From Glaciecola sp965660815 (GTDB lineage Bacteria > Pseudomonadota > Gammaproteobacteria > Enterobacterales > Alteromonadaceae): a DNA stretch of 64,000 nt. Position 1 is the stretch's first letter. Every line of letters starts with the position of its first letter. The translations under genes and the position numbers were made by a program. The notes under the pieces are model-generated. The model saw nothing but the letters and a program-made list of their open reading frames with translations, did no database searches and had not been told where the DNA came from. Where the stretch lies: assembly GCA_965660815.1 (NCBI GenBank), contig CBFIBG010000089.1, forward strand, positions 1-64,000. Reading direction: 5' to 3'. Below, piece after piece: positions 34,860 through 44,360 of the stretch.

Positions 34860-36440
34860 CTAGTTGGAAGTGTACTCTGCAAAAGTGCCATTAAAGAAGT
34901 GCAGCTTTTTATCTTTAATTTCAATAATATTATTGGCTAGAGTGGATACAAATTCACGATCGTGGCTAACAAAAATTAAGGTGCCATCAAATTCTTTTAA
35001 CGCCTTATTGAGCGCCTCAATGGCCTCCATATCCATGTGGTTAGTAGGCTCATCCATAATCAGTACATTAACATCTTGCATCATTAATTTGCCAAACATT
35101 AAGCGATTCTTTTCTCCACCCGAGCAAACTTTTACATCTTTTTTAATATCATTCGCGCTGAATAAGAGCCTTCCCAAGATAGCCCTTACAGCTAAATCAT
35201 CATGCTTAGGAGTTCGCCATTGACTCATCCAGTCAAATATTCCCATGCTAACCGCAAAATCATTACTGACATCTTGTGGGCAATAACCTATCACGGCATT
35301 TTCTGACCACTTCAAAGTACCGCTATTTGCCTGCAGTTCATTTACCAGACAGCGAAGGAAGGTCGTCTTACCCACACCATTTTCACCGATTACCGCAAGT
35401 TTGCTGCCTGCTTCTAATAATATGTCCCCACCTGTAAACAAATGATTATCTTCAAAACCATGGGACAAATTGTGCATTTCAAGGGCTAGCCGATGCAGCT
35501 TTTTATGCTGTTTATAAGTAATGTAGGGAGACTGGCGACTAGATGCGACGACCTCTTCAAGCTCAATTTTTTCCATACGTCTTGCTCGAGAGGTCGCTTG
35601 TTTTGCTTTTGAAGCATTAGCAGAGAATCTATCAACGAAGCTTTGCAGTTCGGCAATCTCAGCCGTCTTTTTAGCATTTTCAGTAAGCAATTGTTCCTGC
35701 ACTAATGACGCAGCAGCCATATACGCATCGTAATTGCCCGGATATATTCTAAGTTCGCCGTAATCGATATCTGCCATATGAGTACAGACGGCATTTAAGA
35801 AGTGTCTGTCATGGGAAATAATTATCATGGTAGAGCGGCGTTGATTAAGCACATCTTCCAACCATTTAATGGTATAGATATCGAGATTGTTTGTAGGCTC
35901 ATCTAACAATAATAAATCTGGCTCTGAAAATAACGCTTGAGCAATTAAAACACGAAGCTTTAAGCCAGGCGCTACTTCACTCATTAATCCATAATGATAG
36001 GCTTCGTCAATGCCCGCTTCTATCAGTAGTTCAATTGCTCTGGTTTCTGCCGTATACCCATCTAGTTCAGCGAACTCAGCTTCCAAATCAGCGACTTTCA
36101 TGCCTTCTTCTTCAGACATTTCAGCCAAACTATAAATTCTATCTCGCTCTTTTTTGATTTCCCAGAGTCTGGCATCACCGACGATTACCGCATCGACCAC
36201 CGTGAGATCTTCAAAACCAAATTGGTTTTGGTTCAAGGTTCCTATTCGTTCTCCTGGTGTAACAGAGACATTACCAGCGCTAGGCATCAGTTCTCCGCTT
36301 AAAATTTTCATTAGCGTAGATTTACCACACCCGTTGGCACCAATGAGGCCATATTTGTTGCCGTTACCAAATTTAGCTGAGATATTTTCAAAAAGGGGTT
36401 GTGCACCAAACTGCATGGTGACGTTAGAAGCAGTGATCAA
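34860..36440 (-). CDS. ybiT: ABC-F family ATPase, YbiT type
   Basis: A 526-residue soluble protein with two ABC cassettes, of the translation-associated ABC-F class. Cassette 1: Walker A GANGCGKS, Walker B LLLLDEPTNNLD; its signature reads APGLKLRVLIAQALF instead of LSGGQ, as in E. coli YbiT. The linker (FVDRFSANASKAKQATSRARRMEKIELEEV) is diagnostic. Cassette 2: Walker A GENGVGKT, signature VCSGGEKNRL, Walker B LIMDEPTNHMD. Such proteins act at the ribosomal E site. No membrane subunit is nearby, as expected for this class. Confidence 0.95.
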   Translation of the reverse strand: MITASNVTMQFGAQPLFENISAKFGNGNKYGLIGANGCGKSTLMKILSGELMPSAGNVSVTPGERIGTLNQNQFGFEDLTVVDAVIVGDARLWEIKKERDRIYSLAEMSEEEGMKVADLEAEFAELDGYTAETRAIELLIEAGIDEAYHYGLMSEVAPGLKLRVLIAQALFSEPDLLLLDEPTNNLDIYTIKWLEDVLNQRRSTMIIISHDRHFLNAVCTHMADIDYGELRIYPGNYDAYMAAASLVQEQLLTENAKKTAEIAELQSFVDRFSANASKAKQATSRARRMEKIELEEVVASSRQSPYITYKQHKKLHRLALEMHNLSHGFEDNHLFTGGDILLEAGSKLAVIGENGVGKTTFLRCLVNELQANSGTLKWSENAVIGYCPQDVSNDFAVSMGIFDWMSQWRTPKHDDLAVRAILGRLLFSANDIKKDVKVCSGGEKNRLMFGKLMMQDVNVLIMDEPTNHMDMEAIEALNKALKEFDGTLIFVSHDREFVSTLANNIIEIKDKKLHFFNGTFAEYTSN

Positions 36441-36592
36441 TGGAGTTTCCTATATAACATGTGGGGCAGGCAAAAATAAGCTGCCTTTGAATCATTTCGC
36501 GCGGACTATACAGGATACTGGCTAACGAATAAACTATTCTCCAAAAACAAGGCAAATTATTATGATAGTTTAACCGTTGTATTTATTGTGGA

Positions 36593-37198
36593 TCAGAATG
36601 CATGGTTGTAATATCTTTCGTATAAAATATTGACTCGTCGAAGATATTCTTGGGTCTCGGTAAAAGGGGGGACACCATTGTGTCGCTTCACTGCATTTTC
36701 TCCAGCGTTGTAAGCAGAGATTACATGGCTTATATCTCTATCAAATTCATCCATTAACCAAGCTAAGTAGGCCACGCCTGCATTGATGTTTTGCTTTGGA
36801 TCATGTGGGTCAGTTACTCCAAACCTTTTCTGAGTTGCCGGCATGAGTTGCATTAGCCCAACTGCACCGGCTTTCGACACAGCTTTAGGCTCAAACCAAG
36901 ACTCGGCGTGGATAATGGCTCGAATAAGCGCTTTATCGACACCAAAATTACTAGCTGCATCGTTCACTTCCATTGCATATTCCGTTTGCTTTAATGGAGT
37001 ACGCTCCCAATTTACGCCAGTTCGGCAAGTACCAAAGCAACCATAATTTTTTACTTGATATTTCGTTGTATCAGGTTTTTGGCTGGTTAATACTGTGATG
37101 CCATTCTCGTCGGTATACGCATACACTTGTGCTCGCACACTGACGCTCATAGCCAAAAAAACACCAATTAACAAGCTTAACGCAACTGCGATACGCAA
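36593..37198 (-). CDS. Lytic transglycosylase (SLT domain) with DUF4124-like N-terminus
   Basis: A 201-residue exported enzyme. After a signal peptide (ending VSVRA) a short DUF4124-like segment (QVYAYTDENGITVLTSQKP) is followed by the SLT lysozyme-like domain. The catalytic Glu lies in IIHAESWFEPKAVS, with AVGLMQLMPATQKRFGV and YNAGENAVKRHNGVPPFTETQEYLRRV completing the family-1 signature. It would cleave peptidoglycan, giving the anhydromuropeptides recycled by NagZ and AnmK. Two cysteines (GCFGTC) sit before the catalytic domain. Confidence 0.94.
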   Translation of the reverse strand: MRIAVALSLLIGVFLAMSVSVRAQVYAYTDENGITVLTSQKPDTTKYQVKNYGCFGTCRTGVNWERTPLKQTEYAMEVNDAASNFGVDKALIRAIIHAESWFEPKAVSKAGAVGLMQLMPATQKRFGVTDPHDPKQNINAGVAYLAWLMDEFDRDISHVISAYNAGENAVKRHNGVPPFTETQEYLRRVNILYERYYNHAF

Positions 37199-37344
37199 AA
37201 TTTCCTCGCAAACAATAAGTATTCATACAACACTCATCATTCACATTAGGTTGAATAAATGAGCGAACCACTTAGTTTATATCGATGCGTTATGCTTGTG
37301 ACTTTAGTAATTTATGCTGGTTAAAAGTATTATTGCTCGAGCTA

Positions 37345-38547
37345 TTACAGAGGGATCCTTACCTTACCTTCCATCAATACCCTCGCACTCCTGCTCATAC
37401 TGACCTTTTCAACTTTCCAGTTTCCGTCTTGCAAAGTTGCTTTCGCGCCCACTTTCAAAGTACCTGATGGATGACCAAAAACTACCTGCTCTCGATCTGT
37501 ACCACCGGCGGCTAAATTCACTAACGTGCCTTTAATAGCCGATGCGGTTCCAATGGATACAGCCGCCGTGCCCATCATAGCATGATGCAGTTTGCCCATT
37601 GATAGTGCTCGTACATGCAGATCAAGCTCATCTGCTTTAATGTGTTTCCCGCTAGACGTCACATAATCCTTAGGCTTTGAAACAAAGGCGATTTTTGGAG
37701 TGTGCTGTCTTGCTTCGGCTTCCTGCAGTTGATTAATTAAGCCCATTTTAATGGCGCCATATGCACGGATAGTTTCAAATTTTTTCAAAGCGTCAACATC
37801 ATTGTTAATATCGTCCTGAAGTTCAGTACCTGTGTAACCAAGTTCCTCTGCATTTAGGAAGATTGTCGGTATTCCCGCATTTACAAAACTGGCTTTAAAT
37901 GTACCAATTCCTTCAACTTCAAGATCGTCAACTGCATTACCCGTGGGTAAAACGCCGCCGGAACTTGGGTCATCGTCTGCAGGATCAATAAAATCAATTT
38001 GTACTTCAGCCGCCGGAAACGTTACGCCGTCCAAAACAAAATCGCCCGTTTCTTGTACCTTATAATTTGTGATAGGGACGTGGGCAACAATGGTTTTTTG
38101 AATATTTTGTTGCCAAATAACCACTTTGAAAATGCCATTTTCTGGCAACAAATTCGAGTCGACTAGACCGCTTTCTATTGCAAATGCACCCACAGCCCCA
38201 GTTAAATTGCCACAGTTGCCAGAATAGTCAACAAAGGCTTTGTCAATCGCAACCTGTCCAAACAAGTAGTTAACATGGTGTCCTGATTCATTACTTTTAC
38301 TTAAGATTACGGTTTTACTGGTACTTGACGTTGCTCCGCCCATGCCGTCTGTATGCTTAGCATAAGGATCTGGACTGCCAATTACCCTCAACAATACCTT
38401 GTCCCTAAATGCACCGGGCGTTTGAGCTTCTTTTGGTAAGTCATCAAGCTTGAAAAAGACACCCTTTGAGGTACCGCCACGCATGTAAGTGGCGGGTATC
38501 TTTATTTGCGGCGCATAATTACTCACTTGAGCGTCGTTCGTATTCAT
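37345..38547 (-). CDS. prpF: 2-methylaconitate cis-trans isomerase PrpF
   Basis: A 400-residue isomerase of the DAP-epimerase fold, needed together with AcnD to give cis-2-methylaconitate. Clear motifs are IPATYMRGGTSKGVFF, GMGGATSSTSKTVILS, DYSGNCGNLTGAVGAFAIE (with the active cysteine), and MGKLHHAMMGTAAVSIGTA. The ATG at 38545-38547 is chosen because the sequence before it belongs to the acnD end. It follows acnD by 10 bp and is the last gene of the operon. Confidence 0.96.
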   Translation of the reverse strand: MNTNDAQVSNYAPQIKIPATYMRGGTSKGVFFKLDDLPKEAQTPGAFRDKVLLRVIGSPDPYAKHTDGMGGATSSTSKTVILSKSNESGHHVNYLFGQVAIDKAFVDYSGNCGNLTGAVGAFAIESGLVDSNLLPENGIFKVVIWQQNIQKTIVAHVPITNYKVQETGDFVLDGVTFPAAEVQIDFIDPADDDPSSGGVLPTGNAVDDLEVEGIGTFKASFVNAGIPTIFLNAEELGYTGTELQDDINNDVDALKKFETIRAYGAIKMGLINQLQEAEARQHTPKIAFVSKPKDYVTSSGKHIKADELDLHVRALSMGKLHHAMMGTAAVSIGTASAIKGTLVNLAAGGTDREQVVFGHPSGTLKVGAKATLQDGNWKVEKVSMSRSARVLMEGKVRIPL

Positions 38548-38557
38548 AGAAATGCCC

Positions 38558-41161
38558 TTAACTGGCTTGTGCCAAGAAGTCTTGAGCAAAGCGCTGAAGC
38601 ACTCCACCAGCAGAATAAATGGAAACCTCCTCAGCAGTATCTAAGCGGCAATCAACCTTAATGGTGTATTGAGAGCCGTCTGATTTTGACACTAACACTT
38701 CTAACGTGCACGCCGGCTCAAGATCCCCTAAAACGGTAAACGTTTCAGTGCCATCTATATCTAATGAAAGTCTTGTGTCAGGCGCCTTAAATTGAAGTGG
38801 TAAAATGCCCATTCCAATTAGGTTTTGACGGTGAATTCTTTCAAATCCTTCAGCAACAATCACTTGAACACCAGCCAATCTTACGCCTTTTGCGGCCCAG
38901 TCTCTTGACGAGCCTTGACCATAATCAGCGCCTGCGATAATAATGAGTGGCTGTTGGCGCTCCATATAGGTTTCGATAGCTTCCCACATGCGCATGGTTT
39001 TGCCTTCAGGCTCTACTCTCGCATAAGAACCTTGAATCACATCGCCATTGTCATCTTTCACCATTTCATTTAGTAATTTAGGGTTAGCAAAGGTGGCACG
39101 TTGTGCGGTTAAATGGTCACCTCGGTGAGTTGCGTAAGAATTAAAATCTTCTTCAGGTAGCCCCATTTTTTCTAAATATTCACCCGCTGCACTGCTTGCA
39201 AGAATTGCATTGGATGGCGACAAGTGGTCTGTTGTAATGTTGTCACCCAACACCGCTAGCGGTCTCATATTTGAAAGTGAGCGCTCACCAGCCAGTGCAC
39301 CTTCCCAATATGGAGGGCGTCTGATATAGGTGCTCATTTCACGCCAATCGTACAAAGGTTCAGATAAGTCTGCTGTATCCGTCCTAAGAGCAAACATTGG
39401 CTCATAAACTTTCTTGAATTGTTCTGGATTCACAGATTCTTTTACCACTTGGTTGATTTCTTCATCAGTTGGCCAGATATCTTTTAAGTAAATTGGGTTG
39501 CCATCTGGGTCTTCTCCCAATGCATCTTGCTCAATATCAAACCGAATGCTGCCGGCTATGGCGTAAGCAACCACTAGCGGAGGGGATGCAAGAAAGGCTT
39601 GATCAGCGTGTGGATGTATTCTCCCATCAAAGTTTCGATTACCCGACAATACGGCAGTACTGTAAAGGTTTCTAGATTTGATCTCTTCTGCTATTTTGGG
39701 ATCTAACGCCCCGCTCATGCCGTTACACGATGTACACGCAAACGCGACAACTCCAAAACCCAACTGTTCAAGCTCTGGTAAAAGACCGGCTTCTTCAAGA
39801 TACAGTTTTACGGCTTTAGAGCCAGGTGCAAGCGATGTCTTAACCCAAGGTTTTCTAAACAATCCAAGTTTGTTGGCATTTCTAGCAATCAAACCTGCTG
39901 CAATCATATTCCTAGGATTACTGGTATTTGTACAACTGGTTATTGCTGCGATAATGACTGCACCATCTGGCATTAAGCCATCTTTGGAGCTGTAATCGCC
40001 TGTTAACCCTCTTTTTGCCAAATCTGCTGTCGCGAGGCGATTATGAGGATTGGAAGGCCCAGCCAAATTTCGACCAACACAAGACAAATCGAAAGAAAGG
40101 GTACGCTCGTATTCGGCATTCACCATTTCAGTTGCCCACAAACCTGTTTGTTTGGCATATTGTTCGACTAATTTTACTTGCTCAGGACTTCTACCAGTCA
40201 GTAAGAGATAGTCAACGGTGTGCTGGTCGATGTAAAACATAGCCGCGGTAGCGCCGTATTCTGGCGTCATGTTCGAAATGGTGGCTCTATCTCCTAGAGT
40301 TAAATGGGACACTCCTTCTCCGTAGAACTCAAGATAGGCTGATACAACGCGCTCTTTTCGTAAAAACTCTGTAAGCGCCAGTACGATATCTGTTGCTGTA
40401 ATCCCGCTTTGTGGCTTGCCGGTTAATTCAACGCCTACGATATCCGGCAGTCTCATATATGACGCTCTGCCTAACATTACGCTTTCAGCTTCAAGACCGC
40501 CTACACCAATTGAAATGACTCCTAACGCGTCGACCATAGGAGTATGGCTGTCTGTACCAACCAATGTATCTGGAAACGCAACGCCATCTCGCACTTGGAC
40601 AACAGGTGACATTCTTTCAAGGTTTATTTGGTGAAGGATCCCATTGCCCTGCGGAATAACATCAACGTTTTTAAATGCTGTTTTGCACCAGTTGATAAAA
40701 TGGAATCTATCTTCGTTTCTTCTATCTTCTATGGCGCGATTTTTTTCAAATGCGTCCTTTTCAAAACCGGCATGTTCGACGGCTAACGAATGGTCGACTA
40801 CTAGTTGCGTGGGCACCACCGGATTGACTTTTGCTGGGTCTCCACCGGCTTGTGAAATTGCGTCTCGCAGACCTGCCAAATCCACTAATGCGGTTTGTCC
40901 CAAAATGTCATGACACACAACGCGTGCCGGATACCAAGGGAAGTCTAAATCGCGTTTGCGATAAATTAATTGCTTTAAAGAATCGTTTAACTTTTCTGGA
41001 TCGCATTTACGCACCAAATTTTCAGCGTATACTTTCGAGACGTAAGGTAGCTTTTCATACGCACCATCAACTATGCTGTTAACGGCTAATTCGGTATCAA
41101 AAAAATCTATATTGGCACCACTTTCAGTTTTGCCAAAAGGTTTACGGTATTGGTAATTCAT
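38558..41161 (-). CDS. acnD: Fe-S dependent 2-methylcitrate dehydratase AcnD
   Basis: An 867-residue aconitase-family enzyme that dehydrates 2-methylcitrate to 2-methylaconitate. The [4Fe-4S] cysteines lie in AITSCTNTSNPRNM and FACTSCNGMSG; the substrate loops GTDSHTPMVDALGVISIGVGGLEAE and GADYGQGSSRDWAAKG are complete. The pairing with prpF marks it as AcnD rather than AcnA. It replaces the unrelated PrpD of enteric bacteria, a common arrangement in marine gammaproteobacteria. Confidence 0.96.
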   Translation of the reverse strand: MNYQYRKPFGKTESGANIDFFDTELAVNSIVDGAYEKLPYVSKVYAENLVRKCDPEKLNDSLKQLIYRKRDLDFPWYPARVVCHDILGQTALVDLAGLRDAISQAGGDPAKVNPVVPTQLVVDHSLAVEHAGFEKDAFEKNRAIEDRRNEDRFHFINWCKTAFKNVDVIPQGNGILHQINLERMSPVVQVRDGVAFPDTLVGTDSHTPMVDALGVISIGVGGLEAESVMLGRASYMRLPDIVGVELTGKPQSGITATDIVLALTEFLRKERVVSAYLEFYGEGVSHLTLGDRATISNMTPEYGATAAMFYIDQHTVDYLLLTGRSPEQVKLVEQYAKQTGLWATEMVNAEYERTLSFDLSCVGRNLAGPSNPHNRLATADLAKRGLTGDYSSKDGLMPDGAVIIAAITSCTNTSNPRNMIAAGLIARNANKLGLFRKPWVKTSLAPGSKAVKLYLEEAGLLPELEQLGFGVVAFACTSCNGMSGALDPKIAEEIKSRNLYSTAVLSGNRNFDGRIHPHADQAFLASPPLVVAYAIAGSIRFDIEQDALGEDPDGNPIYLKDIWPTDEEINQVVKESVNPEQFKKVYEPMFALRTDTADLSEPLYDWREMSTYIRRPPYWEGALAGERSLSNMRPLAVLGDNITTDHLSPSNAILASSAAGEYLEKMGLPEEDFNSYATHRGDHLTAQRATFANPKLLNEMVKDDNGDVIQGSYARVEPEGKTMRMWEAIETYMERQQPLIIIAGADYGQGSSRDWAAKGVRLAGVQVIVAEGFERIHRQNLIGMGILPLQFKAPDTRLSLDIDGTETFTVLGDLEPACTLEVLVSKSDGSQYTIKVDCRLDTAEEVSIYSAGGVLQRFAQDFLAQAS

Positions 41162-41263
41162 GGTTTATGCCCTTTGATTATGTGGCCAAAGTCCATTGAA
41201 GTGGCGCTTATCACGATAACTGCGCCACATGAAGTCAATTAAACTAGTTGGTAAAATATATAG

Positions 41264-42385
41264 TTAGCGCTCACTAATTGGTGGAACATCCCTGAGATCT
41301 TCACCCGTGTAATCCGCAGACGGACGTATAATTCGATTGTCTGCTCGCTGCTCCATCACGTGTGCTGCCCATCCGGTTAATCTCGATATAACAAAAATGG
41401 GAGTAAACAGCTTTGTTGGGATCCCCATATAGTTGTAAGCAGAGGCATGGAAGAAATCAGCGTTACAGAAAAGCCCTTTCTCGCGCTTCATAACGGCTTC
41501 ACATCTCACAGAGATATCGTATAAGTTTGTATTACCGACGGTTTCGGCTAGTTTTTCTGACCAACCTTTAATGATTTCATTTCGAGGATCTGACTCAGAA
41601 TAAATAGCATGCCCAAAGCCCATTATTTTCTCTTTGCGCTCTAACATACCTAACATACCCTGCTCAGCATGGTCAGGATCGTTAAACTTTTCTATCATAT
41701 CCATTGCAGCTTCATTAGCGCCGCCATGTAATGGCCCTCTTAAAGAGCCAATCGCTCCTGTAATACATGAGTGCATATCTGACAAGGTAGATGCGCACAC
41801 TCGAGCGGTAAACGTAGACGCATTAAACTCATGCTCTGCGTACAAGATAAGCGACACATGCATTACTTTTTCGTGCAGTTCACTAGGCTTTTCACCGTGT
41901 AGTAAATGAAGAAAATGTCCACCTATAGAATCGTCATCCGTAGCCACGTCAACTTTTACTCCATCGTGGCTATAACGATACCAATAACATATGATGCTCG
42001 GGAAACACGCTAGCATGCGGTCGGTAATTTTATCTTGTTCTGAAAAGTCGGTTTCAGTCTCTAAATTGCCTAACATCGAACAACCGGTGCGCAATACATC
42101 CATCGGATGGGCATCTTTTGGAATTCTTTCCAACACATCTTTTAATGCATCTGGAATATCACGCATGGTTTTGAGCAAGGCTTTGTAATCATCTAATTCT
42201 TGTTGGTTAGGTAATTTGCCTTTTAAAATCAAATAAGCGACTTCTTCAAACTCACACTTATTTGCTAAGTCTTTAACGTCATAACCTCTATAAGTTAAAC
42301 CTGAGCCTGATACGCCTACTGTAGATAGCGCTGTCTTCCCAGCAACTTGACCACGTAAACCTGCTCCGCTTAATACTTTAGCCAT
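41264..42385 (-). CDS. prpC: 2-methylcitrate synthase
   Basis: A 373-residue citrate synthase-fold enzyme that joins propionyl-CoA and oxaloacetate. The family start LRGQVAGKTALSTVGVSGSGLTYRGYDV, the active-site His in GPLHGGANEAAMDM, the second His in IMGFGHAIYSESDPRNEIIK, and the Asp in KGLFCNADFFHASAYN are visible. Position directly between prpB and acnD gives the specificity. A gap of about 100 bp to acnD shows no strong hairpin. Confidence 0.96.
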   Translation of the reverse strand: MAKVLSGAGLRGQVAGKTALSTVGVSGSGLTYRGYDVKDLANKCEFEEVAYLILKGKLPNQQELDDYKALLKTMRDIPDALKDVLERIPKDAHPMDVLRTGCSMLGNLETETDFSEQDKITDRMLACFPSIICYWYRYSHDGVKVDVATDDDSIGGHFLHLLHGEKPSELHEKVMHVSLILYAEHEFNASTFTARVCASTLSDMHSCITGAIGSLRGPLHGGANEAAMDMIEKFNDPDHAEQGMLGMLERKEKIMGFGHAIYSESDPRNEIIKGWSEKLAETVGNTNLYDISVRCEAVMKREKGLFCNADFFHASAYNYMGIPTKLFTPIFVISRLTGWAAHVMEQRADNRIIRPSADYTGEDLRDVPPISER

Positions 42386-42402
42386 TGTGTCGTCTCCTTC
42401 AA

Positions 42403-43287
42403 TTACTTTTCATTAGTGTTTGTTTGTGCAAATAAAGCATCGAGTTTTTGTTCGTAATCGTGATAACCTAAATAATCATAAAGGTCCATGCGGGTCTGCA
42501 TAGTATCGACCACTGCCTTTTGGTCACCATCTTGTAATATATGCTGATACACATTTTCGGCGGCTTTATTCATCGCTCTAAATGCGCTTAACGGATAAAG
42601 CACCATATCTGCGCCCCACTCACCTAATTCTTTTTTGTTCCATAATTCAGTTTTACCAAACTCTGTAATGTTAGCTAAAATTGGAACGTCCAATGCCGCT
42701 CTAAATGCTTCGTAGTGTTCCTGAGTTTGAACCGCTTCAGCAAAAATACCATCGGCACCTGCCTTCACATAAGCTTTGGCTCGCTCAATTGCCTTGTCGA
42801 TGCCCTCTTGAGCAAAAGCGTCCGTTCTTGCCATGATAAAAAAATCTGGGTCGGTACGAGCATCTACCGCTGCTTTGATTCGGTCGACCATTTCTGCAGT
42901 GCTTACAATTTCTTTATTCGGTCTATGACCACAACGCTTCTGGGCAACTTGGTCTTCCATATGCACAGCCGCGGCCCCTGCTTTTTCCATATCTTTAATG
43001 GTTTTTGCAATGTTGAATGCCCCACCCCATCCTGTATCAATATCAACCAACAAAGGTAAGCTACATGCTGATGTAATGCGTTGAACATCGACCAATACAT
43101 CATTTAACGAGGTCATTCCAAGATCAGGCAAACCATAAGACGCGTTTGCAACGCCACCACCTGAAAGGTAGATTGCTTGATGCCCAATCTGTTGAGCCAT
43201 CATTGCGCTGTACGCATTGATAGTACCTACGATTTGAAGTGGCCTATTGTCAGCTAAAGCTTGTCTGAATTTCTTTCCAGCACTCAT
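42403..43287 (-). CDS. prpB: 2-methylisocitrate lyase
   Basis: A 294-residue PEP mutase/isocitrate lyase-superfamily enzyme that splits 2-methylisocitrate to pyruvate and succinate. Visible: AIYLSGGGVANASYGLPDLG, LVDIDTGWGGAFNIAKT, HMEDQVAQKRCGHRPNKEIVS (the KRCGH active-site motif) and FIMARTDAFA. Its start overlaps the stop of the GntR gene by four bases, so the regulator is translated from the same mRNA. Confidence 0.97.
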   Translation of the reverse strand: MSAGKKFRQALADNRPLQIVGTINAYSAMMAQQIGHQAIYLSGGGVANASYGLPDLGMTSLNDVLVDVQRITSACSLPLLVDIDTGWGGAFNIAKTIKDMEKAGAAAVHMEDQVAQKRCGHRPNKEIVSTAEMVDRIKAAVDARTDPDFFIMARTDAFAQEGIDKAIERAKAYVKAGADGIFAEAVQTQEHYEAFRAALDVPILANITEFGKTELWNKKELGEWGADMVLYPLSAFRAMNKAAENVYQHILQDGDQKAVVDTMQTRMDLYDYLGYHDYEQKLDALFAQTNTNEK

Positions 43288-43949
43288 AAAGATTTCCTTA
43301 GTTTGTGTTCGATGTTTTTCATTGAATAAGTTATGTGGCGCCTCATAAGCATTTCTGCTAACTCCGGGTCACGGTTAGAAATGGCTTGTACAATGTGTTG
43401 ATGCTCATAAAATGCAGTAGTCACTCGAGGGCCTGCCATACCAAGCTGCACTCGATACATTCTGACAAGATGATAAATATTGTGCATTAGCATAGAAATT
43501 AGGTGTTTATTATGACTGCCTTGAACAATTCTGTAGTGAAAATCGACATCGCCCGCTTCTTGATAGTAGGACTGAGGGCCCATGGTTTCTTGCGCATGCG
43601 TATTGAGCAAATCGTTTAGCTTTGAAATTTCATCACTGGTCATGTTGATTGCTGCAAGCCTAGCTGCCATGCCCTCAAGAGATTCTCGCACTAGGTAAAG
43701 TTCAATTAGTCCCTGATGAGTTAACGTCACTACTTTCGCGCCTATATTGGCCTTTCGTTCAACCAAGTTGGCATTTTCTAGTCGATTAATCGCTTCACGG
43801 ATGGTGGCACGACTTACTTGATACTTTGCTGACAGCTCTGATTCATTAAGTTTGCTTCCTGCTTTAATTTCCCCATCAACAATGTCGCTTCTTAACGCGA
43901 TAAAAGTTTTGTCAGAAGAAGTCACAATATTTTCAGCGAATGCAAACAT
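43284..43949 (-). CDS. GntR-family (FCD) regulator of the prp operon
   Basis: A 221-residue repressor-type regulator. The N-terminal winged helix contains IKAGSKLNESELSAKYQVSRATIREAINRLENANLVER. The C-terminal FCD domain has the metal- and ligand-binding pattern of Asp/His residues (DVDFHYRIVQGSHNKH, FYEHQHIVQAI, MRRHI). It is first in the operon and overlaps prpB, so autoregulation is expected. Two palindromic sites upstream fit FCD-type operators. The ligand is probably 2-methylcitrate or a related intermediate, by analogy only. It is unlike the sigma-54 activator PrpR of enterics. Confidence 0.93.
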   Translation of the reverse strand: MFAFAENIVTSSDKTFIALRSDIVDGEIKAGSKLNESELSAKYQVSRATIREAINRLENANLVERKANIGAKVVTLTHQGLIELYLVRESLEGMAARLAAINMTSDEISKLNDLLNTHAQETMGPQSYYQEAGDVDFHYRIVQGSHNKHLISMLMHNIYHLVRMYRVQLGMAGPRVTTAFYEHQHIVQAISNRDPELAEMLMRRHITYSMKNIEHKLRKSL

Positions 43950-43971
43950 AATATATTCACTCTAAGTTTAG

Positions 43972-43983
43972 ATTGTCGACAAT
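43972..43983. promoter_or_regulatory. Operator 1 of the prp operon
   Basis: ATTGTCGACAAT is a perfect 12-bp palindrome, 23 bp upstream of the GntR start. It has the T-G-T-N-N-A-C-A core typical of FCD-type GntR operators. Confidence 0.7.
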
Positions 43984-44033
43984 ATAGACCTAGAAATTGA
44001 ATTTTTCAAGTGTATAACGTACCAAAGTCTAAC

Positions 44034-44045
44034 ATAGTCGACAAT
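44034..44045. promoter_or_regulatory. Operator 2 of the prp operon
   Basis: ATAGTCGACAAT matches operator 1 at 11 of 12 positions and lies 62 bp (about six helical turns) away. Two sites with this spacing could bind two dimers on one DNA face. The rest of 43950-44360 shows no gene. Confidence 0.6.
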
Positions 44046-44201
44046 TCGATTCATTTTTACACGATGGATACTTTTTATTAATTACCTTTAAACCTTTTTT
44101 AAAATCATTGCGACTAATTAAACGAATTGGCCACTTTTTGGCGTTATTAACCCATACGGCTTTCAGAAAAATCATTATATTATTGATTTAACTGATTTTT
44201 T

Positions 44202-44233
44202 ATTATTGGCACTGAAATTGATTATTGGCACTG
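44202..44233. repeat. 13-bp direct repeat
   Basis: ATTATTGGCACTG occurs at 44202-44214 and again at 44221-44233, a 19-bp period (about two helical turns). It is about 130 bp upstream of the lipoprotein start, possibly a regulator site. Confidence 0.6.
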
Positions 44234-44360
44234 TTATTAAAAGAATTGTAACGACAGTGCATAAGATAAGCATGCAATAAAAATATGTGTCATCTGTGTA
44301 TGGCAAATAGGTGTGGCGGATACTGCAACACACCGCTTCGTAAAATAAAAAGGAAACAAT

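Noticed and set aside
34860..36440. Missing LSGGQ signature in the first cassette of the ABC-F protein as a sign of inactivation
   Set aside because: The same APG-KLRVL sequence is typical of the YbiT subgroup, so it is a family trait and not damage.
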